NCBI GenBank assembly: GCA_023151335.1
Contig: JAKLJF010000107.1
Coordinates: 1 to 8,308, forward strand
Reading direction: 5' to 3'
Length of the DNA stretch: 8,308 nucleotides
Source: Thermoanaerobaculia bacterium
GTDB lineage: Bacteria > Bacteroidota > Bacteroidia > Chitinophagales > Saprospiraceae
Positions 1-7,017 of this stretch are shown here, in pieces. Position numbers and translations under genes: made by a program. The notes beneath the pieces were generated by a model. That model made no database searches. It saw only the letters and a program-made list of their open reading frames with translations, and was not told the origin of the DNA. The stretch's first letter is position 1. Each line of letters begins with the position of its first letter.

Positions 1-24
1 AAGTCCCGGTACCGAGAGCTGGGT

Positions 25-57
25 CAATCCGCAATCCGTAATCCGCAATCCGCAATT
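25..57. repeat. 7-bp tandem repeat (CAATCCG) abutting a receptor 3' end
   Basis: Four 7-bp units run from 25 to 52: CAATCCG, CAATCCG, TAATCCG, CAATCCG, then a decayed CAATT up to the stop codon of the minus-strand receptor at 58-60. Read on the minus strand, the stop TAG is followed at once by AATTG and units of CGGATTG, then GACCCAGC. This resembles the sequence after the second receptor's stop (AATTG, units of TTGATTTG, then a loop holding CCCA), which forms a full hairpin at 6130-6201. It may therefore be one arm of a similar terminator-like hairpin whose other arm lies left of the window. The repeat is seen directly; the hairpin role is inference. Confidence 0.7.
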
Positions 58-2652
58 CTAGAATCTAAAACCTACCCGTGAAAACAGAAACGCCCCGTTG
101 AAGCCCATTTGCACGGAATCGTACAAGCCTCCGCCTTCCGATTCCGCGGTGTATTCGTTCGGGCCAGGACCATAAAAATCCTTTTGGGCGGTGGGGTAAG
201 CGTTCAGGATATTGGCGCCGCCGATGGTCCAGCGCAGGTTGGGGGTAATATCATACGAAAGACTGAGGTCGAGTGTGACGCGGGCATCGTACACGTCGAG
301 CGTACCGATATAGTCTTCGATCTCGATCTTGTCGAAATAGGTCAGGCGGAGGTTGCCGCCCCAGCGCCGGGCGCGGTAATCGAATGTCAGGTTGCCCTTG
401 AGTTTGGGCGCGGAGGCCAGAATGAATAATTTTTCCCGGTTGCTCAGATAAGAGTCTTCTTTGCCGATCAGCTGGCGGCTCGTGTTGATCTTGTCGATGG
501 TCATATCGTTCCAGTTGCCGGCGAGGGTGACGGAATAACGCTGGTCTTCACTAAACCGGCCGCCGAAGGATACGATCAGATCGAGGCCATTGGTGGAGGT
601 ATTGATGGCGTTGGAAAAAAAACGCGCGCTACCCACCTTGAGCGACTTCAGGATATCGCCAATCTGGTCGTCGTCGTCGTAAAAATCGCCGGTGAGCACG
701 ATGCGGTCGTCGATTTTGATGTGGTAGTAGTCTGCTGTAATACTGAGCCCGTTTCGCGCGAAGGTGATACCGGCGCCAAAATTGAGCGATGTTTCTTCTT
801 TCAGCGGCTCTATGCCCAGTGCGCGGGTGACCGGGCTGTTGTTCTTGGCCAGGAATTTATCCACGGCCACGCCCGATACGAAATCGGTGTAGATGGAGTT
901 GAAATACAATTGCGCGAGTGAGGGCGCGCGGAAACCGGTGCCTGCCGAGGCACGGAGGGCAAGGCCGCTGGCGATTTGCAGGCGGGCCGCTATTTTGCCG
1001 TTCAGCGTACTGCCAAAGTCGGAATAGTTTTCGAAACGGGCGGCGGCGCCGAGCGTAAACCGGTCAGAAAAGTCGGCTTCGGCGTCGATATAAGCAGCGA
1101 GGTTGGTGCGGCTTTCGTCCACCTCGTTGGAGGGCGCAAAACCGGGAAATCCCTGTGCGCCGCCGGGCCGGGCCACGGTGTCGCCGTCCGGCGTGACAAA
1201 AAGCACCGGTCCATAAGTGCGCCAGGAGCCTTCTTCGCCGGCGAAGATCTGGTAATTTTCCACGCGGTGTTCCACACCGAAGGCGATGTTCGTGCCGTTG
1301 AGCCAATCCTTGAAAAAACGGGTAAAATCGAGGGTAGTCACGTTTTGCCGGAGTTGAAAACCGCCGTCGTCGAATTCGGTGGGCGAACGTTCTTCCAGGC
1401 TGGCGTTGATGGTTTCGCCTCCGTAAAAATGAAAGCGGTTGCTCCCGGCGGTATGGTTGAAATCGGTACCCCAGCCGCTGAGTTCGCCGCGTACGCCGGC
1501 GCTGAGGCTCCGGTCGGTAATATCGGTGGCGATGATGGGATCGAAACCGTTGGGATAAATAGCGTCCACATTCCGGGCGGAACCCGGGTCGCGGCTCCAG
1601 GCATAGGCGTCGGTTTTGCGGGTGTTCAGGCCGCCGAAGGCGTATACGGAGGCCATACTTCCAATGGGCACTGAGCCGTTGAAATAAGTCCCGAAATTGG
1701 TGCCTTTAGCGTCGCCGAACTGGCGGCGGTACAGCGTCGGGTCGTAGCGGTTGGTGTGGCCGCGAAACCAGTAGTCGGTAGTGACGTTGATAAAGCCGCC
1801 TTCGCCGATGCGGAAACCGTAGTTGCCGTTGATTTGAACGTTTTCGCCGTCGAAAGTGCTCCGGTCGGGATTGTCTTTGGCCAGGTGGGCGCCGACGTTG
1901 ACATTGCCCGTGAACTCGTCCACGTTGTCCTTCAACACGATGTTGATCACGCCCGCAATCGCGTCGGAGCCGTATTGGGCGGCAGCGCCGTCGCGCAGGA
2001 TTTCGATCCGTTCGATGGCGGCGGCTGGTATGGCGTTCAGGTCGGTGCCAGTGTTGCCCCGGCCCCGGGTACCGTAGATATTGACCAGGCTCGACTGGTG
2101 CCGGCGTTTGCCATTGATGAGCACCAGCGTCTGATCGGGCCCCAGGCCGCGCAAGGAAGCCGGGTCGGTGTGGTCGGCCCCGTCGGCGCCGGTTTGGCGG
2201 TTGGCGTTGAACGAGGGCGCGGCGAATTGCAGCATCTGGTTCACGTCGAGCTGGCCCTGGGTAGTGCTCACGTCGCGCACGTTGATAATGTCGACCGGCA
2301 CAGGCGAGTTGGTCACCGTGCGGTTCAGCGAGCGGGAGCCCACTATTTCCAGGCCTTCAATGATCAACCCTTCCTGCATGACTACGTCGAGTTGGGTGCG
2401 GCCATCGAGCCGGATCTCCTGGGTGGTAAAACCCGTGTAACTAAAAACGATGAATGCATCGGGGCTGCTGTAGCGCAGTGCATATGCGCCGTCCCAGGCG
2501 GAAACCGTGCCATTGGAGGTACCGCGTTCATAGATGGTGACGCCGGCCAGGCCATTCCCGTTTTCATCGGTGACCTTGCCTTTGAGCAGGTTTTGAGCGG
2601 AGAGGCTGCTTAAAGCAAGCAGCCAAAACAACAGCGCGTAAAGTTTTTTCAT
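58..2652 (-). CDS. TonB-dependent outer-membrane receptor
   Basis: An 864-aa outer-membrane active transporter, expected to import a large substrate using energy from TonB-ExbB-ExbD. Residues 1-19 are a Sec signal peptide (MKKLYALLFWLLALSSLSA, then Q). Residues about 22-95 form a carboxypeptidase-regulatory-like beta-sandwich (GKVTDENGNGLAGVTI, later FSYTGFTTQEI), typical of Bacteroidota receptors. A TonB-box-like stretch (LEIVGSR) lies at 101-107. The plug spans about 115-240 and carries the family hallmarks RGLGPDQTLVLINGKRR and IERIEILRDGAAAQYGSDAIAGVINI. The rest is a 22-strand barrel ending in Phe (GFRF), the usual terminal residue for BAM insertion. Length is normal and the frame is intact. 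The ATG at 2652 gives a proper signal peptide, and a strong promoter lies 90 bp upstream. It is divergent from the small gene at 2898. The substrate cannot be read from sequence; no SusD partner is adjacent, which argues against a glycan SusCD system. Confidence 0.96.
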   Translation of the reverse strand: MKKLYALLFWLLALSSLSAQNLLKGKVTDENGNGLAGVTIYERGTSNGTVSAWDGAYALRYSSPDAFIVFSYTGFTTQEIRLDGRTQLDVVMQEGLIIEGLEIVGSRSLNRTVTNSPVPVDIINVRDVSTTQGQLDVNQMLQFAAPSFNANRQTGADGADHTDPASLRGLGPDQTLVLINGKRRHQSSLVNIYGTRGRGNTGTDLNAIPAAAIERIEILRDGAAAQYGSDAIAGVINIVLKDNVDEFTGNVNVGAHLAKDNPDRSTFDGENVQINGNYGFRIGEGGFINVTTDYWFRGHTNRYDPTLYRRQFGDAKGTNFGTYFNGSVPIGSMASVYAFGGLNTRKTDAYAWSRDPGSARNVDAIYPNGFDPIIATDITDRSLSAGVRGELSGWGTDFNHTAGSNRFHFYGGETINASLEERSPTEFDDGGFQLRQNVTTLDFTRFFKDWLNGTNIAFGVEHRVENYQIFAGEEGSWRTYGPVLFVTPDGDTVARPGGAQGFPGFAPSNEVDESRTNLAAYIDAEADFSDRFTLGAAARFENYSDFGSTLNGKIAARLQIASGLALRASAGTGFRAPSLAQLYFNSIYTDFVSGVAVDKFLAKNNSPVTRALGIEPLKEETSLNFGAGITFARNGLSITADYYHIKIDDRIVLTGDFYDDDDQIGDILKSLKVGSARFFSNAINTSTNGLDLIVSFGGRFSEDQRYSVTLAGNWNDMTIDKINTSRQLIGKEDSYLSNREKLFILASAPKLKGNLTFDYRARRWGGNLRLTYFDKIEIEDYIGTLDVYDARVTLDLSLSYDITPNLRWTIGGANILNAYPTAQKDFYGPGPNEYTAESEGGGLYDSVQMGFNGAFLFSRVGFRF

Positions 2653-2741
2653 ACAAAATGACAGTTTAGTTTAAAAATCCAGGTGTTTGAGGCGGGAAAT
2701 ATTGAAAACCCGGTGATCAGAGGCCGCATCATTTGGCCCGC

Positions 2742-2771
2742 CAAATATAAAAAACAAACAATTTGCTGCAA
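2742..2771 (-). promoter_or_regulatory. Bacteroidota-type promoter for the receptor gene at 58-2652
   Basis: On the minus strand TTG (2771-2769) is followed after 19 bp by TATATTTG (2749-2742). This is an exact match to the known Bacteroidota sigma-A consensus TTG-N19-TAnnTTTG. Transcription should start near 2735, leaving a leader of roughly 80 nt before the ATG at 2652. No Fur-box-like palindrome was recognised in the 245-bp divergent region. Confidence 0.72.
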
Positions 2772-2860
2772 TTTTTTCGCTAAGAAAGGGTAAGGACTGT
2801 TGTTGCACCGCTTGTTTGCCGGCAGGCGTCGAAATGGGGAATCATACGGACGCTTGTTCG

Positions 2861-2868
2861 TAAATTTG
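2861..2868 (+). promoter_or_regulatory. Bacteroidota -7 element upstream of the 176-aa gene
   Basis: TAAATTTG matches the -7 consensus TAnnTTTG exactly and sits 29 bp before the TTG start at 2898. No TTG lies at the ideal -33 spacing; the nearest, at 2854-2856, is too close. The match therefore rests on one element only. Confidence 0.5.
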
Positions 2869-2897
2869 CGGGTACCGCCCGTTACGGCCCGTTTATT

Positions 2898-3428
2898 TTG
2901 AAAAAACATCTCGGCATATTATTGTTATTCTCGCTGATTGCGCCGCTCGCCGGCACGTACACCTGGCTGCATTATGAAAAGTGGCAAGTCAGAAAAGAGA
3001 TCAAAAAGCGCCTGATCGCCGGGATCGACAGATCGGAACTGGCGCTGATCAAACTTGGCCGGCAGGAAGTCGAAACGGCCCTGCACTGGGAACATGAGCA
3101 CGAATTCGAATATGCCGGCCACCTGTACGACGTGGTGGAAACCCGGATGCAAAACGATACTTTTTTGTACTGGTGCTGGCCCGACGGCGCGGAAACCCTT
3201 TTGAATAAAAAACTCGACCGCCTGCTGGCCGGCGCCTTGGACTACGACCCGCAACACCGGGAAACGGAACGGCAGATTGTTCAGTTTTTTAAGTCGCTGT
3301 ATTTTGTTGAAAACTGTTTACCGGCTGTAATTTTCTATCCCGGATATGTAGCACGTCCCTCAACCGGGTTTTTATTCCCGAGTTGTTTTAACAATACCCC
3401 TCAAACGCCTCCTCCTGAAATGGTGTAA
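2898..3428 (+). CDS. Small membrane-anchored protein of unknown function
   Basis: A 176-aa protein starting at TTG (TTG AAA AAA CAT). That start gives a clean lysine-then-hydrophobic leader, residues 1-20 (MKKHLGILLLFSLIAPLAGT), best read as an uncleaved N-terminal anchor or a signal peptide. A basic, probably helical stretch follows (EKWQVRKEIKKRLIAGID, 27-44). Next comes a His/Glu-rich patch, HWEHEHEFEYAGHLYDVVE (63-81), then a Cys-containing segment (FLYWCWPDG) and a proline-rich tail (TPQTPPPE). As I recall, small anchored proteins with an (F/H)-W-E-x-E-x-EF-x-Y-x-G-x-(M/L)-YDVV core and a tail like this occur beside TonB receptors in Bacteroidota; I know of no assigned function. The His/Glu patch could bind metal, but that is speculation. 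It lies upstream of and parallel to the broken receptor at 3765, separated by 336 bp of repeats, so it may once have been transcribed with it. Confidence 0.85.
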   Translation: MKKHLGILLLFSLIAPLAGTYTWLHYEKWQVRKEIKKRLIAGIDRSELALIKLGRQEVETALHWEHEHEFEYAGHLYDVVETRMQNDTFLYWCWPDGAETLLNKKLDRLLAGALDYDPQHRETERQIVQFFKSLYFVENCLPAVIFYPGYVARPSTGFLFPSCFNNTPQTPPPEMV

Positions 3429-3480
3429 ATGACCTGCTGATTTATGCTTCGTATTGCCAGGTTCTTTGCGCCTCCGGGCG

Positions 3481-3584
3481 TTCACTACGTTTACGAAACT
3501 TAAAAAGTTTCGTAAACGTCAGCAATTAATGTTTCACTACGTTTACGAAACTTTTTAAGTTTCGTAAACGTCAGCAATTAATGT
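3481..3584. repeat. Two 52-bp tandem units, each a perfect palindrome
   Basis: Unit 1 is 3481-3532 and unit 2 is 3533-3584. They are identical over 49 of 52 bases. Each has 15-bp perfectly complementary arms (ACGTTTACGAAACTT and AAGTTTCGTAAACGT) around a 3-nt centre: arms 3487-3501/3505-3519 and 3539-3553/3557-3571. The only difference is the centre, AAA in unit 1 and TTT in unit 2, as if the palindrome core had been flipped. Each unit ends in TCAGCAATTAATG. The location, just after the gene ending at 3428, is typical of intergenic palindromic (REP-like) elements. They could also act as transcription-attenuating hairpins. Confidence 0.9.
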
Positions 3585-3711
3585 TGCGATGGCGAAGAGG
3601 TGTCATCAGCCGAAGTATGAGGCTGGTGACATCTCGGACAACCCGGTGTGGTTGGAGATGTTACCGCTCCTGTGTCGCGATGACACCTCCAACCGGGCCA
3701 CAAATTGCTGA
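3571..3711. repeat. 141-bp element with inverted ends and two internal hairpins
   Basis: The ends are exact 9-bp inverted repeats: TCAGCAATT at 3571-3579 and AATTGCTGA at 3703-3711. Inside each end, after 17 and 12-13 bp, the same GAGGTGTCATC motif appears in inverted orientation (3597-3607 and 3679-3689). Hairpin A: GAGGTGTCATCAGCC (3597-3611) pairs with GGCTGGTGACATCTC (3621-3635) around a 9-nt loop, with the only two non-Watson-Crick positions being G-U in plus-strand RNA. Hairpin B: 3650-3667 pairs imperfectly with 3677-3694 around a 9-nt loop. The GRTGTYAYC-like motif thus occurs four times in alternating orientation. No coding capacity and no obvious target-site duplication were seen. 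A miniature mobile or REPIN-like element is the best reading, by inference. Confidence 0.65.
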
Positions 3712-3764
3712 TTGTGCACCCGTCCTGGCTATAACCGAGTTACACCATTTCAACACTATTTCAC

Positions 3765-5369
3765 ATGAAAATACACGCCATACTCTGGCTGTGCATGCTC
3801 ATGCACGGCCTGTGTTATACACAAATTATTACCGTAAAAGACCGCGAAACCAACCAGCCCCTCGAATTGGCCACCCTGCTCAGCGAAACGCCCAGGGCTT
3901 TTGAAACGACCAATGCACAGGGGCAGGCCGATATTTCGGCATTCCGGGGCTCGGAGAGGATAGATATCCGTTTGTTGGGCTATGAAACGGCAACCACGAC
4001 ATACGCCGGGCTGGAACAGGCAGGTTTTGTAATTGCCCTGGCGCATGCCGGTCTTTCGCTCGACCAGGTGGTCATTTCCGCCACCCGCTGGAACCAGCCC
4101 AAACGCGAAATCCCGGCCAAGATCACCAGCATCAGCGCGCGGGATGTGGCGCTGCAAAACCCGCAAACAGCGGCAGACCTGCTGGGTAATTCCGGCGAAG
4201 TGTTTATACAAAAAAGTCAGCAGGGCGGCGGCAGCCCCATGATCCGGGGTTTTTCCACCAACCGGGTGCTGCTCACCGTGGATGGCATCCGCATGAATAC
4301 CGCCATTTTCCGCAGCGGAAACCTCCAGAACGTCATCTCCCTTGATCCGTACGCCGTCGAAAATACGGAGGTGTTTTTCGGGCCGGGCTCCGTCATCTAC
4401 GGCAGCGATGCCATCGGCGGCGTGATGAACTTCCAGACGCTGACGCCGCAATTTACCCTGACCGATAAACCCCTGGTGAGCGGCAAAGCGGCAGCCCGCT
4501 ACGCTTCCGCCAACCGCGAACGAACCGGCCATTTCGACCTCAACGCCGGCTGGAAAAAATGGGCGCTGGTGACGAGTTTCTCCCACAATGACTTCGGCGA
4601 CCTGCGCATGGGCGCCAACGGACCCGACGAATACCTGCGCCCCACGTATGTGCAGCGACAGAACGATACGGATGTCGTCATCGCCAATGAGGATCCGTTG
4701 GTGCAGCGGCCCACCGCCTATTCGCAGATCAATATGATGCAAAAACTGCGCTACAAGCCAAACGAAAAATGGGACTTCAATTATGGGTTTCACTATTCCA
4801 CCACCACCGACTACTCCCGCTACGACCGGCTTGTCCGCTACCGAAACGGCCGCCCCCGCAGTGCCGAGTGGTACTACGGACCGCAAAAATGGCTGATGAA
4901 CAACCTGAGTATCGCTCATAACGGCCCGAACAACCTGTACGATCAGGCTACCCTGCGCCTGGCCTACCAGTTTTTTGAAGAAAGCCGTATCGACCGCGAC
5001 CTGAACGACACTGAACGCCGCCACCGGCTGGAAGAAGTGCGGGCCTACTCCGCCAATCTCGATTTCTTCAAAACCCTCGGGATGAAGCAGAAATTGTTTT
5101 ACGGGCTCGAAGTGGTGTACAACGACGTCAATTCCTTTGGCACGGACGAGGACATTAGTACGGGCATTGTTGTGCCGGGTCCGGCCCGGTACCCACGGGC
5201 CGGCTGGGCTTCTTACGCCGCCTGCGCCACGTATCAGTACAATATTTCGAATAAATTTCTCCTCCAGGCGGGGGCGCGTTTTCCCATATACCAGGGCGGA
5301 TATCAACAACGGCGCGCTGACGGGCAGCCTGGGCTTCGTGTACGATCCCACGGAAAGCTGGTCGCTTAG
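3765..5369 (+). CDS. TonB-dependent receptor, N-terminal part of a frameshifted gene
   Basis: This frame encodes the first part of a heme/hemoglobin- or transferrin-receptor-like TonB-dependent protein. Residues 1-19 are a signal peptide (MKIHAILWLCMLMHGLCYT). A carboxypeptidase-regulatory-like domain spans about 21-95 and a TonB-box-like LDQVVISATRW 99-109. The plug spans about 113-228, with GGGSPMIRGFSTNRVLLTVDGIRMN and FFGPGSVIYGSDAIGGVMNF, a pattern known from the hemoglobin/transferrin/lactoferrin receptor branch. Barrel strands follow to about residue 505. After GARF (near 5280) the translation becomes unrelated (the last 28-29 residues, ending at TAG 5369 region as KLVA), while the true barrel continues in the next frame from 5281. 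As encoded, the 534-aa product lacks about 280 residues of barrel and the C-terminal Phe signal, so it should not insert in the outer membrane. The ligand is not established. ATG 3765 is the only start giving a signal peptide. Confidence 0.85.
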   Translation: MKIHAILWLCMLMHGLCYTQIITVKDRETNQPLELATLLSETPRAFETTNAQGQADISAFRGSERIDIRLLGYETATTTYAGLEQAGFVIALAHAGLSLDQVVISATRWNQPKREIPAKITSISARDVALQNPQTAADLLGNSGEVFIQKSQQGGGSPMIRGFSTNRVLLTVDGIRMNTAIFRSGNLQNVISLDPYAVENTEVFFGPGSVIYGSDAIGGVMNFQTLTPQFTLTDKPLVSGKAAARYASANRERTGHFDLNAGWKKWALVTSFSHNDFGDLRMGANGPDEYLRPTYVQRQNDTDVVIANEDPLVQRPTAYSQINMMQKLRYKPNEKWDFNYGFHYSTTTDYSRYDRLVRYRNGRPRSAEWYYGPQKWLMNNLSIAHNGPNNLYDQATLRLAYQFFEESRIDRDLNDTERRHRLEEVRAYSANLDFFKTLGMKQKLFYGLEVVYNDVNSFGTDEDISTGIVVPGPARYPRAGWASYAACATYQYNISNKFLLQAGARFPIYQGGYQQRRADGQPGLRVRSHGKLVA

Positions 5370-6126
5370 CGCCAATGTGTCCACCGGGTTTCGCTCGCCC
5401 AACGTGGACGACAGCGGTAAGGTGTTCGACTCCGAGCCGGGTTCGGTCATCGTGCCCAACCCCACCAACCTGAACGCGGAATACGCGTACAATGCCGAAT
5501 TTGACATCGCCAAGGTGTTTGGCAAAAAGGTGAAAATCGACCTGACCGGTTATTATACCATCCTGCAAAACGCGCTGGTGCGCCGCAATTTTACCCTGAA
5601 CGGGCAGGACAGCATCGTGTACGACGGTGAGTTGAGCCGCGTGCTCGCCATCCAGAATGCGGCCAAAGCCACGGTATACGGCCTCCAGGCCAATATCGAG
5701 GTCAAACTGCCTGCCGGGTTCGGTATCAGCTCGCGGTTCAACTACCAGCATGGCGAAGAAGAACTCGACGACGGCAGCACCAGCCCGCTGCGGCATGCGG
5801 CGCCCTGGTTCGGGGCCACCCACCTGACGTACAACGCCTATCCGCTCTCCATGAGTTTTTACGCATTGTACAACGGCAAGGTTGCTTATGAAGACCTTCC
5901 GCAGGAAGAACAGGGCAAAGACTATATCTATGCCATAGACGACAATGGAAATCCGTACGCGCCGGCCTGGTACACGCTGAATTTCAAAGCGATGTACCAG
6001 TTCACCGATCATTTGTCGGTCAGCGGCGGGGTGGAAAACCTGACGGATCAGCGCTACCGGCCATACAGTTCAGGCATCGTGGCGCCGGGGCGGAATTTTA
6101 TCCTGTCGCTGCGGGCGAATTTTTAA
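5281..6126 (+). pseudogene. TonB-dependent receptor, C-terminal barrel part, out of frame
   Basis: This is the rest of the receptor begun at 3765, reading one frame over. Homologous-looking sequence begins at FPYTRADINNGALTGSLGFVY and runs through typical barrel motifs (SLSANVSTGFRSPNVDDSGKVF, LNAEYAYNAEFDIAKVFG, LTGYYTILQNALVRR, VYGLQANIEVKLP, HAAPWFGATHLTYNAYPLSM, VSGGVENLTDQRYRPYSSGIVAPGRNFILSLRANF), ending in Phe before TAA 6124-6126. These are 281 residues; the frame stays open back to an ATG at 5137, but its first 48 residues are an off-frame reading of the upstream part. Joined parts total about 786 aa. Without a signal peptide or a believable start, this segment is probably not made on its own. 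The break could be a real mutation or an assembly or sequencing error. Confidence 0.85.
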
Positions 6127-6129
6127 ATT

Positions 6130-6201
6130 GTTGATTTGTTGATTTGTTGATTCGAGTGCCCAAGCGCTGGGTCTCTCGAATCAACAAATCAACAAATCAA
6201 C
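6130..6201. terminator. Perfect 27-bp stem hairpin between convergent genes
   Basis: The left arm 6130-6156 and right arm 6175-6201 are perfectly complementary over 27 bp around an 18-nt loop (6157-6174). The loop can itself pair CCCA with TGGG around AGCGC. Each arm contains three units of the 8-mer GTTGATTT (the last one shortened), then a CGAG/CTCG base. It starts 4 nt after the receptor stop at 6126 and ends 5 nt before the stop of the convergent minus-strand gene. A bidirectional transcription terminator or transcript-end-protecting hairpin is the likely role; there is no long U-tract on either side, so it is not a textbook intrinsic terminator. Confidence 0.75.
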
Positions 6202-6205
6202 TGTA

Positions 6206-7003
6206 CTACGGCGCCGGCGCCAATTCAATAGCCGGTACCGTGGCCGGCGGCCTGATATCGAACGGCTCGGAGGAGGATTTCGGCACAGGCGCGTTGGCAA
6301 ACAGATGGAGTGGCAAGGCGGCCACTTCCGTTACGTCGCGGATACGGATATTTACCCGCGGCAACGAGGAGGAGGAACCGTCAGTGCGCTCCGTGACCTC
6401 AAGCACGTCGAAAGCGACGACACCGAGGTTGGCGCCCATGAGACTGGCGTTTAACGGAGAATAGTTAGTGCTTACGTCGCTGTCGTACACCACGGCCAGC
6501 ACCGTTTGACCGACCAGCATAGACAATCCGGTGGCGCGAAGCGGAGTGACGTCGGGGATTTTATCCAGTAACACCTCGCGATCATCGTCGGGATTTTTCG
6601 CGCCGAGGCCGGGGCCGGCGGCGAGGTAGTTTTGTGCGCCATTGCCGGTTGGGCCGGCGCTGATCCAGGTGTCGGGAATGATTTTCAGGGCGTGCCAGCC
6701 TTCGTCACCCACCTGGCCGGTGTAGAGATCGATGGTTTTACCAACATTTTCCTGAAAATACTTTAACGGTAAACGCAGGCCGACTTCCGCGAGTTGGTCG
6801 TTCACGTCCGTTTCGGAAAAGTCGTTCGGCTCGTTGCCATTGTCGATACTTTTTTCATCGATCACCAGCAATACGGCCGAAGTACCGTCGCCGGAACGAT
6901 CGTCAGCCTTGTCGCAGGCGCCGAAGGCAAAAAGCAGGGCAAAGAGCAGGAAATACGGCAGGGAAAGACGGGTAGTGTTTGCTTTTGTTTGTAGTATCCT
7001 GAT
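6206..7003 (-). CDS. Predicted lipoprotein of unknown function, non-canonical start
   Basis: The product is about 265 aa if read from 7003. A lipoprotein signal is clear: RLSLPYFLLFALLFAFGAC, with Cys at residue 30 (codon 6916-6914), followed by an acidic DKADDRSGDG linker that favours surface or periplasmic anchoring. The mature part includes LLVIDEKSIDNG, VGKTIDLYTGQVGDEGWHALK, YLAAGPGLG, DDREVLLDKIPDVTPLRATGL and LAVVYDSDVSTNYSPLNASLMGANLGVVAFDVLEVTE; I recognise no named domain. The first conventional start is a TTG at 6871, but it would delete the signal peptide. No ATG, GTG or TTG lies in frame between the stop at 7015-7013 and the lipobox; candidates are ATC 7003, ATA 6997, ATT 7012 or CTG 6961. 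Alternatively one base may be missing in the A5 run at 7007-7011, which would join the frame to the ATG at 7032. It is convergent with the broken receptor. The C-terminus is confident; the 5' end is not. Confidence 0.78.
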   Translation of the reverse strand: MRILQTKANTTRLSLPYFLLFALLFAFGACDKADDRSGDGTSAVLLVIDEKSIDNGNEPNDFSETDVNDQLAEVGLRLPLKYFQENVGKTIDLYTGQVGDEGWHALKIIPDTWISAGPTGNGAQNYLAAGPGLGAKNPDDDREVLLDKIPDVTPLRATGLSMLVGQTVLAVVYDSDVSTNYSPLNASLMGANLGVVAFDVLEVTERTDGSSSSLPRVNIRIRDVTEVAALPLHLFANAPVPKSSSEPFDIRPPATVPAIELAPAP

Positions 7004-7017
7004 ATTAAAAATTTAAT

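Noticed and set aside
1756..2613. 285-aa plus-strand open frame opposite the first receptor (also 976-1674)
   Set aside because: Both are antisense shadows; the minus-strand reading is an intact receptor with signal peptide, plug and C-terminal Phe.
3481..3584. CRISPR array
   Set aside because: Only two directly abutting units with no variable spacers and no cas genes nearby.
3429..3764. Promoter for the second receptor within the repeat region
   Set aside because: No TTG-N19-TAnnTTTG match was found; the nearest -7-like sequence (TAAGTTTC at 3556-3563) sits inside a palindrome and lacks a -33 partner.
5277..5285. Programmed +1 frameshift at CGTTTTCCC
   Set aside because: Residues appear to be missing at the junction, and TonB receptors are not known to use programmed frameshifting, so a mutation or sequence error is more likely.
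3756..5525. 589-aa open frame on the minus strand opposite the second receptor
   Set aside because: It is the antisense shadow of a high-GC receptor gene: composition is odd (Gly/Val/His-rich, no domain), while the plus strand carries clear TonB-receptor motifs throughout.
5155..6012. 285-aa minus-strand open frame opposite the receptor C-terminal part
   Set aside because: The opposite strand encodes recognisable barrel motifs up to a proper RANF terminus; no family signal exists in this frame.
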